From Moniliophthora roreri (taxonomy: Eukaryota > Basidiomycota > Agaricomycetes > Agaricales > Marasmiaceae): a stretch of DNA of 64,000 nucleotides. Numbering within the stretch: position 1 is the stretch's first letter; every line of letters starts with the position of its first letter. A program made the position numbers and the translations under genes. The DNA is taken from assembly GCA_001466705.2 (NCBI GenBank), contig LATX02000185.1, forward strand, positions 310,001 to 374,000, given 5' to 3'. The notes beneath the pieces were generated by a model. That model saw only the letters and a list, made by a program, of their open reading frames with translations. It was not told where the DNA came from and did no database searches. This document shows positions 55,267 to 64,000 of this stretch, in pieces.

Positions 55267-57057
55267 TCTATCCCAAGCGCGCCACCCGTACCGTTGAAGA
55301 AGGAAGCAAAGGCAGTGAAGATCGGGAAGACAACGAAGAACGGGGAGAAAGTGGTTGAGGTCGAGGAAATATCGGATGATGAGGAAGTAGAAAGAGAAAC
55401 AAAACCAGTGCCGAAAAAAAAGTTGGTGGTACCACGAGAGTGCGTTATCCTGGATACATTGGATTTGGAAGGTGTGTCAACCAAGTGTCCTGAGCCCTCC
55501 TTCGTTTCCTTGACCGGCGCGTCGACAGCCATATCAGCCATCGACCCACCTGCTACCGCAATTTTTTCTCCTAGAACCATCGCCTCGGTACCAGCCAACG
55601 GTAGGCGTCTGGAAACCCATCTGCACTATCACCGTTATGCGACGATGAAGAATATATTAGACCGCGTAGAACGACAACATGCCGAACGAAATGTTGGCAA
55701 AGCAAAGGAGTCCCTTCCCGTAAACGGGGTCGAAGGGAACGCTATAATGGCGTCCGCTATTGAAGAACTCGTGCGTGTCCCATTATGAAGGCTATCAGTG
55801 TTGATTGCTGCTGACGACGACGACGTCTGCAATGTGCATCAACAGATTGTAGCACTAGGCAAAGAGAATCATACCCGTCACCCTGTCGCACATTTCACAT
55901 TCCTGGATACAAGGTTTTTCTTGAATACGGAGGTTATGATTGACGCTGCTAAAAGTATCATAAAGCTGTTCGAGGAAAGCGGTGTGCCGAGGTCGGACGT
56001 GTGCGTCAGCGTATGTATTTGCTCTCGCGCTCGTCGATGGACTGGGTGACTGAATGTATGGTGGTAGCTCCCCGCAAGCCAACAGGGTATCCTTGCTGCC
56101 AAGGTGCTCGAAGCAGCTGAGGGAGAAGACAAGATTCTCACAAACTTGACCGAGGTATCATGTCTGGAACATGCTCTGGCCTGCGTAGAGGCTGGCGCGA
56201 GCTGTATCACGATGAACATTGGAGAGGTTGGTCCAATTTGTAAACGCATGCAGGAAAAGGTCGACTCACCTCTGTGATATATAGGTCGTTAAATGGTTTG
56301 ACCTTCGGTTCCGGCCCAAAGACAAAGACGGAATTAACCTCGGAATCATGAGCATAAGAGATACGGCAAGGTATCTTCACGAAAAGAAGGTTGCAACGAA
56401 AATCTTTGGGTCCGGATTTCGCTCGGTATGCATCCCTGCCCTTCTTTGCCCGATGGGGCACGACATTGACCGGCGGTATTGTAGACAGACGAAGTCGAGT
56501 TACTCGTTGGGTACCTCGACGCTCTCATCATATCGCAAGAGCTTCTGGAAGACATCTACGTGTCTTCATCACCCCGACCGGCTATTCCAAATTTGCCCGT
56601 TCATTTTCCGCCGATGAACGTAAAGCTAGAAGACTTACTCCAATCCTTTTCGGCATTAGCAAGAAGTATTTTCACAGGTACTACGATTGTCTCCTTGCAA
56701 ATACAGAAAAGGTGCATGCAAGCGATCCAGATGGGACTAACCCAAGAAATGCGGAGACAGACTAATATTCGGTCGATGGATTGGGGTGTGTGGCTGGAAA
56801 CGTATGCAGCGGATAGGAAGAGGGAAGATGAAGCCTGGAAGAAACAAAGATCTCCCAGGAAGGATAGGAAGAATGTGACAGGGGCGGAAGAACATGGCAC
56901 TGGTGGGAGAGGTAGTACACCTGAGCCTGAGGAGAGAGGCCACGTAGATGCCGAGAAGGATAGGAGGGAGACCGCGACCATAGGGCACCTAATTCGCGGT
57001 CTGATCGCGGACGAGGATTCAAAGGCGGAAAGTTCTGACACCATAGAGTGGTTCTGA
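55102..57057 (+). CDS. Transaldolase-like protein lacking the catalytic lysine
   Basis: ATG at 55102 opens a disordered, charged N-terminal extension (residues 1-108, for example EKVVEVEEISDDEEVERETK). The barrel starts around residue 112 with ECVILDTLDLEGV, matching the first strand of transaldolases. After intron 1 (about 55778-55846): IVALGKENHTRHPVAHFTFL, EVMIDAAKSIIKLFEESGVP and RSDVCVS. Intron 2, then LPASQQGILAAKVLEA, TNLTEVSCLEHALACVEAGA and SCITMNIGE. Intron 3, then VVKWFDLRFRPKDKDGINLG and KIFGSGFRS. Intron 4, then TDEVELLVGYLDALIISQEL. A charged C-terminal extension ends SSDTIEWF with TGA at 57055-57057. The Schiff-base Lys of LIKxAST is Ser here, and the phosphate-binding Arg of FVGR is Glu. 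The fold is recognisable but transaldolase chemistry is unlikely. Confidence 0.8.
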
Positions 57058-57372
57058 TATCGCATGCTCTTCATGTGATCTATGCCTTCGAGTATCTCGA
57101 TTCCTTCGTATCATCAACAGGCTGCATAGAAGAGTAACGATAGAGAAACCTATCAGAACGCGAACAGGCAGTTTTCCGGAGATTCCGATCATCCTCTAGA
57201 CCTCTGATTATTCCAGCCCCAGTGTCTGGAAGACGATCCACATGGGCTTCAGAGCCACGTTTAATCAAGGCTCATTTCAAATAACAGATTTGAGCAACTC
57301 ACATTTCCTGCTCTCCCAGGATTAATTTATCCAGTTGAAATAAGAATGGTGGCTACTGTGAGGTGGAAGGTC

Positions 57373-57395
57373 TGATGATGATGATGATGATGATG
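57373..57395. repeat. (TGA)n microsatellite
   Basis: About seven ATG/TGA trinucleotide units in non-coding DNA. Confidence 0.9.
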
Positions 57396-57622
57396 GTCCG
57401 GTTCAGGCATGATGCACAGCCACAGACCCAAATGTCCCTCAGAATCTCTCATCACCTTCAACAAACCACGCAGCACTGAGCAACCCCCCTTTGATTCTCG
57501 CGCCATACATACCTTGAAACGGCGTATCAAATCGGACTACTTTTGACACGAATACCAGTTAAAACTTGGCCTCGATGCTTACCTCGAGGATTGTACCCGA
57601 GAACCGACAGCTGTTGGACGCC

Positions 57623-57647
57623 CTGACTGACTGACTGACTGACTGAC
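57623..57647. repeat. (CTGA)n microsatellite
   Basis: Six CTGA units. Confidence 0.9.
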
Positions 57648-59647
57648 AATGTGGAGTCGTAGTGATCGGAAATCGACATATGACCCTTTCATATACCCAT
57701 CTATACTAACAGCCCTGTTATCGAGGGTGGAGAATGTATAGAACAACGTGGAATGATGAGCGCTAGCTATGGTGCGTTGACATGACTCAAGATTGAATGA
57801 TAGATTCTCAAGTGGTCCCGATTGAAATTGTAACCCTCTTCCCATGCCAGGTTCGAAGCTCAACCTGCCTTTTCTTTCACGAGCAGTGCAAATTTAGCCT
57901 AAAAGAATCCTGGCGTTTGTGGGGAAAACCAGATACATGTACCATCTGATTCTTGGGACTGGTATTTTCAAGTCGGTCGCACCTTGACTGACCTCATGCT
58001 CCCCTGCCATCGAACCTTCCTATCACAGTCATATTCATCGCAGGAAAAGAGTTCCGTTGGGAAATAGTACGCCAATCAGTGCTTGGGATCCAGGACTTTT
58101 TCGCTAATGCTGTGAATTCCCCCCTTTTTCACCCTACGCTAGGGCTCAATACTAGCCTTAGCCGTCAAGGGAGAGCATCCCGGAGCAGGTGTGGATATCA
58201 CTATGTCTATGTAAACTTGACATTGAACATTTTCACCTGAATCAAGTCTCTTCGACCCTGCAGGGCTCACAAGTAGTCACCCGCTCCCTTCGAAAAATCC
58301 ACATACAAACCGAAGGACAAACCTTGTGCTTTCCCGTCGCTTTCACCGCATTTTTGGATACCTGCCCAGTTTCATTTGATTCTCATCCGGCTCAGGGCTT
58401 GATCTATTCTTTGCTCTCCCTTTTCGGTCAGAAGCAACCCCAAGTAACCATACTCTCTATTCTCTCGCTCTCTCTATGCTCAGTAACTCTTGGGGTGTTT
58501 CACCTATTTTTCATTCCGATCCTCAGGGCTCATTACCATTCATTCATTCATCCAGTCTGTCACTCTTCTACGGAGCTCGAACAAACCAACTCCATTCTAC
58601 ACACCCTCCCAACCGTAGCTCTTATTCGCCTGCTTTTACCGCCTTTAGGCAGCTCTGCTGTTGTTTTTTTTTTTTTTTATTCATCGTCATCACCATTATC
58701 ATCATCATGAATGACTCGAAACGCAACCTAGATCCCCTTGGGTCGACACCTAGCTCTTTTTCTACATTATTCCACCGACCGAACGGACCTCATTCAATCC
58801 CGAAATAAAATAAAATAAACGCCAAACACTTTTTGCCTATGCTGGTATTCTCCCACAACAACAACACCTTGCGCGGGTGGGCGGTCAGATCACAAACACA
58901 CATTCTCTCTCTCTCCCTATCGATCGCGAGGAGAACGAGGAGATTATACTGTATATACAAGTCACAAGACTTTCGAAATCGATGGTTTAGATATGGTTTA
59001 GCTGGCGGCACGCCAGCGAGGAAGAGTCGTGATGGCTCTTTTGATGGCCCAATTGTTCTGAACCTGAGGAGACGCGCGTCCCTTAACCACTTTCCAGGTA
59101 CAGCATATATATACATACATACATACACACACTATAAAGGCGTAGAGATGTTCCCAAGAATTTCCCAGGATACGGATTCGGGACGAACGGCTTCAAGTTT
59201 TTGGGTTCGGCATGTCCTTTATAAAAACTCGAACGGAGAAGGTGATTGAATATATTGGTGGGGGAGGAAGGGGGGGAGGAGTGGTACATGTATAAATTAC
59301 GTGTGTAGTTCTGAATGGGTCTGCTTTGACTTGCCCTCTCAAGAGGGCGTGGTTCGATAACCGAGTCCATGGTTATGTTAGGTTATTAATTATTATTACT
59401 CATTACCATTACTTGTTGCTGCCACCTTGCCACATTTATCCAACTCCGTTCTGTCTGACCAATAAACCGCATGATAATCATCGGAAAAAGAAAGAAACAA
59501 AGTTCAATTTTACTCTGAACCTCTTTTTGCGTGGCTCTACCCCACTCTTTTATTTTTTTTCAACCCGACTCCCCGACTCCAGGTTTCCCTGTCTTCGTTC
59601 GCGTGCGTTCAAGAAACCTCGGATCCAAAAAGGAGTAGTGTGATATG

Positions 59648-59670
59648 AAAAAAAAAAAAAAAAAAAAAAA
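59648..59670. repeat. Poly(A) tract
   Basis: 23 consecutive A, followed 28 bases later by a 20-base T run (59698-59717). Together they could form an A/T hairpin around GAAAAAGCTTCCGTGCGG. Confidence 0.9.
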
Positions 59671-59697
59671 GAAAAAGCTTCCGTGCGGTATTTTCCC

Positions 59698-59717
59698 TTT
59701 TTTTTTTTTTTTTTTGC
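59698..59717. repeat. Poly(T) tract
   Basis: 20 consecutive T; partner of the A tract at 59648-59670. Confidence 0.9.
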
Positions 59718-60351
59718 TGGTTAACGGCATACGACAATCGCTGTGCTGTGCCGTAAGAACGCGTACACAACGCGTTGACTCGATTCACCCCGCAACCGCA
59801 AAACACAAGGACGGACTGTCGGTGAGGAAAGACCGAGTTTCTTTTTTATTTGGCATAGCAACGCAACCGCAGTGCTACTTGGCATCGTGCATCGTACATC
59901 GTGCTGCGCAAAATAAGTTGATGGTGAGCGGTCCTCGGGGTGTTGGCCGAGGTAAGATCTAACCAATGTGAAGGAGCTTGGCTTTCGAGTTGTGTATTTG
60001 CTTACTATGCGTGTACCATATGCCATGTTAAAAGGAAAAACGAAAAAGAAAAAAGTGTCATAACGGAAAACAATTACTTATTAAAAAACTTGGTTCGCGT
60101 GGTACGCAGGGGGGTATGTTCTATGTTGACATGATGAAGAAAAAGAGTTATTGTGGCGAGAGACGAGAGATGATATATGTACGAAAACGTAGAAGAAAAA
60201 AAAGGAAAAAGAAAAAAAAAGAGGGAGAACGACAGCAATACGATGAGTGATGAGGTTAGAGAATAACTATAATGCAAAAGGGGAATATATGCATGTATAC
60301 TGATTTAACCGTCCTTCTTTCTTTCTTTCTTTTTTTTTTCTACCCCTGCGA

Positions 60352-61526
60352 TTACCGATGCACACCCAACCTCTCACTTGAATAACTATGTCCACCATGT
60401 CCCCAACCATCAGACGGCTGCGGATGGAACGGTGGAGGTGGAAGTGGAGGCGGGAGGGTATACGAAGTGCCGTTTGTGTTGGATGTATGATTCTAGAAGG
60501 GGCCGCGTCAATTGATTTTAGATACCCAAAAAAAACATATGCAAGGACATACGCTATACGAGTGGTCATCTTCCACCTTGACACCACCTCGCCAAGCATG
60601 TCCTCCGGGGCCCGAAGTGGTAATCGGTGAAGGAGCGGTCGTCGTTGTCGTCGTCGCGGGCTACAAAGAAAGAGGCGTCAACTAGGATCCGTAGTTCTTC
60701 TCTCTCTCATCGCCACCCCACTCACCTCTTCGGGCTACGTGGAAGGTGGGATATCGATTAGAAAGAAGGAATAACACTCGCCGAAAACGGTGGACTGCCA
60801 GTTGAGCTGCCGCTTGGTGTATTGCTTGCACCGCTGAAACCACTTGAAAAGGTGAATAGGCCATTGGGCGCTGCGGAACTTGGAGTGGGTGTAGTGGTAT
60901 AATGGGGATGATGGGAATGATGTGATGCGGGTTGAGGGATTGTTAATGGAGGGGGGAGTTGGTGTGGATGGTGCTGGTGGTGTGGGTCTGATGGTGAAGG
61001 ACCCGGCTAGAAAGAAAGGGTTTCAGTTGTATGCTCCATTGAAAGGTAGAGTCGAGAGAGAGAGAGAAGCTTACCATATAGACGTTGGAGTGTGAATGTA
61101 AATCTTCCTCGCTCAACCTTCTTCGCTTCCCGTTGTAATCATTTCTTTCGCAAGGACCGCCGTACGCGGCACTGTTACTCCTCCTCACTGGAGGTACAGT
61201 GATACCGTTCGATTGATCACCGAGTAATCGACGAAGTTTATCGTTTTCTTCCTGTAATCTGGCATTTTCCTTCTCGAGTTCTTGAATACGCGCCAACGGA
61301 GGAGGTAGCGCAGCGACCTGCTCTGGGGTGAATCCGAGAGCGGTTTGCAACTTTGTCACGGTTTGCTCGAGCTAGAAGACGATGCTCATCAGCGAAAAGA
61401 AATAGGTGTTCATCGAGAACGACACACCTGTTCGATATAGGCCTTTCTCTTTGCACGATGTCTTGCTTGAGCCTTTGCATTTCGACTTCGCTCTGGTTTA
61501 TCTGCAGGAGGCTGGGATGAGGCCAT
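60352..61526 (-). CDS. bZIP transcription factor
   Basis: Nuclear DNA-binding protein. ATG at 61526: MASSQPPADKPERSRNAKAQ. The basic region has Asn16 and Arg24 in the N-x7-R spacing (NAKAQARHR) followed by AKRKAYIEQ. The first intron falls exactly at the start of the zipper. The next exon continues LEQTVTKLQTALGF, a Pro break (ALPPPLARI), then a second coil ELEKENARLQEENDKLRRLL. Then RRSNSAAYGGPCERND and GKRRRLSEEDLHSHSNVYM. Later exons are His/Pro/Ser-rich (PSDPHHQHHPHQLPPP, GLFTFSSGFSGASNTPSG). A 9-base exon (60734-60726) is predicted, then ITTSGPGGHAWRGGVKVEDD and NHTSNTNGTSYTLPPP, ending SYSSERLGVHR with TAA at 60354-60352. Without the 9-base exon the protein would stop at 60758. Target genes cannot be inferred. 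Confidence 0.85.
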
Positions 61527-62351
61527 GACGCGAGATGGTGACGTGAAAGAGTGAGGTGAAGATGGGGGTAACGTAACTAGTTGACGTTGGGGGAAAGAAC
61601 AGAACAGCTTTGAAAAGTGGTGTTTATAACGAGTTGTCCTCGAATGACCAAAGGTGGCTGTCCGGGAAGGAGGAAAAAAAAGAAAAGAGCCAAAGGAAAA
61701 AAGTCGAGGAAAAGAAAAATAAATATATCTCTTTACTACCCCCCAAGACGGGAGAAAGCGAATAAGCCGTTTGTGACTGTGACCCTGCATTTACAGTGAC
61801 AGCCCCGGAGCTACGGCCCCATTTACGGTCCATTCAATCACTATAGTTGTACTGCTGTTCCCTTAGCATTCCTTCAGTATCCCTCCTCCTTCTCCATCTT
61901 CCTCCTCCTTCCTCCCTCCTCCTTCCTCCTCCCTCCCATCTGACTCCTCCCTCCTCCCCCAAACTTGACCGTTCCGGAAGGAGCAATTGCAAGCGCCGAG
62001 TCGCCAAAGACCTCCCTATTTCTCTCCTTGACGATTTGGACTGATCGGGGATCAACAGAAAGAATGCTTCCGTTTTTACCCGATATATCCTTCGGGGATC
62101 TCCTCAAATCATTTGCAGATCTCCGTTCTTCGCGCCTTCTTCTTCGACCTTCCCTTTGCAAGTCCCCGTCCTTCTTCCTTCCTTCCTCCACAGGTTTCTT
62201 CAACAGCGCTCTAAAGGCATAGTGGCGTAGACTCGATATGCATGCAGCAAACCTCGAATCACCTCAAGTTTCCCCGGTCATTTCATTTCTCCGAGGATGT
62301 CCGTGGACTTGGATCAATTCATCCATGTTTGCGCGCCCAAGTGTGAAAAAG

Positions 62352-62372
62352 GAAAAAAAAAAAAAAAAAAAA
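62352..62372. repeat. Poly(A) tract
   Basis: 21 consecutive A in non-coding DNA. Confidence 0.9.
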
Positions 62373-62897
62373 GAAATTAGAAATTTGTCGTCCCCTAGAG
62401 TACTAGTCTAGTCTAGTCTTGTCGTTACAAGAATGTTCAGTACGCTTTTCAATCCAGTCTAGTCTACAGGGCCCCCTAAATATTCCTGGATCCTGGCCAA
62501 CTCGACAACCTTACTTGTTCTCTTGCCATGGTCCCCGTTTTCCCCGTCAACCCGATTTTCAACCTCCCGCGCCCAATGTACGAACAAAGGAACAGCTACA
62601 TCCAATCCGAATATCGAACATGAGTCATGCCAGTAACTCCTGCGAGCGAGAAAGGTATCTTAATCTCCTTTTTCCTCCTCCAAAAAAAAAAAAATATGAC
62701 GCGTCCTCCTCTCTTTTGCATGACGTCGGGATGGAGATCCACTCCCACACACCTCGAGGCAAGTGACGCAACTCCCGTTGTGTACGGTGTCGGGCGGAGT
62801 GAGTGCGCCCTTTTCAACAGCTTGTTTATCAAGGTAATCAACGCCAATCTCCAAAACGCCCTTGGAAATCACGATCAGAATGGACGTGTCTAAAATA

Positions 62898-62921
62898 TAC
62901 ACACACACACACACGCACACA
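62898..62921. repeat. (CA)n microsatellite
   Basis: About 12 CA units with one CG interruption. Confidence 0.9.
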
Positions 62922-64000
62922 CCACATCTCGGTTTTTATTAATTAATGCTTTGTCTCTGGTGAAGATGGGTGGTGTGCAGTTTCAATAATATATCAAGAA
63001 GGAGATACAAGCAGCAACATCATACAGCAAATCGTGTACTTCCACACAGCGAGGCCGACGGGCAGTAAAACGCGTCGACTGGAAGGGATTGTGGCTGGCC
63101 TCGAGGGTCTGGAACCCCACTCCCCCCAACTTCCCGCTTGTAGCTGTAGGAGGAAACAAAGAAAAGAAAGAAAGGAAAGAAAAGAAAGACATCTTCTGTT
63201 TCTGATGCAAGCGCAGGTTCATCAGAGCAGGGCTCAAGTTCGGAGCATCCATCCATCAATGTTTTGAACCAACGCCCTCGATCCAGTCCCCTCCCCTAGA
63301 CAAGGGCTACAGGAATCTAGATTTTCTGTATTATGCTCGGGGGCACTAAATGCTCTCTAGGCCTCGTTTCCTCCTCTCTCCACCCAAAGCGGACGTTGAA
63401 CAGGCTTAACACCGTGAATGAGAGGCTGCATAATATTGTAGTGCCTGGATACCCGTCTCGATCTTCCATCTCCCTACAATGATCATACCGCAGTTAAACC
63501 CTATCCGGAGAGACCTCAAATCCGTTCACTGGGCGTTGAGCTTATTTGCCATTTACATTGAAAGATGGGGCAGCACGGAACAAGAAATAAGGAAAAATAT
63601 TCAAAAAGAGATTCGAGTCAGCGGTAAGACGGCAAGACGGCAAGACGGCAAAGACACCAGTTCATTCGCATTTTTGCTCGCAATGTGGAAAACGGCGCCA
63701 ATGGAAGCCAGAGAAGCGCCAACGACCTGGGCTCGATATCTTCCCTCCCCGACATTTCAGAAGATGGCATGATATTTATTTTTTTTTTTTTTCCCCAGAT
63801 ATCGGTGATTGCGCTCAGGGACGCGCCGCGCTACACACGTACCCGAACAAAGAATTAGAAGAAGAGTAGTAATATATTTATTGAAGGACAGAGAACCTTG
63901 CTAATGATAATCATCTAAATTGCACGACGGCTGTCCGGTTAATCAAAATTCAAGAATCTGATTCGACGCCGTAAACAAGTCTCCTGGAGCCCCAAGCAAA

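Larger units (their letters stand above)
57058..60351. other. 3.3-kb non-coding, low-complexity region
   Basis: No domain-bearing frame. Pyrimidine-rich in 58280-58720; several microsatellites and long A or T runs. Between the stop of the transaldolase-like gene and the stop of the bZIP gene, so it should contain two 3' ends. It is unusually long for this gene density. Confidence 0.5.
61527..64000. other. Upstream region of the bZIP gene, low-complexity, no confident gene
   Basis: Contains a TCC/TCCCTCC-rich block (61870-61965), A runs at 62352-62372 and 62681-62693, a (CA)n run at 62898-62921 and a T run at 63778-63791. Moderate open frames are present, but none shows a domain. It presumably holds the bZIP promoter; an adjoining gene may lie beyond the window. 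Confidence 0.5.

Noticed and set aside
58189..58710. 173-codon plus-strand frame, Leu/Ser/Phe-rich
   Set aside because: Composition is explained by pyrimidine-rich non-coding DNA and it ends in a T run; no domain.
1..64000. CRISPR arrays, operons, Shine-Dalgarno sites, phage genes
   Set aside because: The window is eukaryotic nuclear DNA with spliceosomal introns; no such structures were seen.

Overview
The window looks like nuclear DNA of a mushroom-forming basidiomycete (Agaricomycetes). Genes are dense, on both strands, and broken by many GT-AG introns of about 50-60 bp. Several families are typical of this group: four seven-helix-type DUF6534 proteins, two aryl-alcohol-oxidase-like GMC flavoenzymes, a CAP59/CMT1-type mannosyltransferase and a chromodomain Ty3/gypsy retrotransposon. 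A single N at 38996 shows this is a draft assembly. Gene models below were built by hand from splice signals and reading-frame continuity, so outer limits of weaker models are approximate.

Layout. 1-5006: a GH5 steryl-glucosidase/glucocerebrosidase-like gene (3' end cut by the window) and the 75-78 kDa subunit of mitochondrial complex I. 5361-28584: an accessory block. It opens with a GMC oxidoreductase (-) head-to-head with a DUF6534 gene (+) and closes with the mirror image, DUF6534 (-) head-to-head with GMC (+). Between them lie a GT69 mannosyltransferase, a WW-domain protein, two tandem DUF6534 genes, a P450 fragment and an EthD-like protein. 28955-29043: an intron-bearing tRNA-Ala(CGC). 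32258-40398: a full-length Ty3/gypsy chromovirus, disabled mainly by CGA-to-TGA changes. It has 5-bp target duplications, a TATA box and self-priming signals in the 5' LTR, a gag-pol slippery site and two extra ORFs after pol. An 893-bp direct repeat at the N inside it is probably an assembly artefact. It is nested among other repeats, including a 748-bp inverted-repeat element at 41028-41775.

42347-49352: two uncharacterised convergent genes, a PHO13-type HAD phosphatase and a small multi-span membrane protein with a Pro/Tyr/Gly-rich tail. 50505-55266: a tandem segmental duplication carrying two decayed copies of a type I membrane protein gene and the 5' end of a transaldolase-like gene. A Tc1/mariner-type MITE sits in one copy, and the other copy preserves the empty site. 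55102-57057: the full transaldolase-like gene, which lacks the Schiff-base lysine. 60352-61526: a bZIP transcription factor. It is flanked on both sides by long, low-complexity, apparently non-coding DNA.

Housekeeping genes (complex I subunit, HAD phosphatase, tRNA) are interspersed with fast-evolving accessory genes. The strongest functional hint is the twice-present divergent GMC/DUF6534 pair, which suggests that the membrane protein and the oxidase work together.
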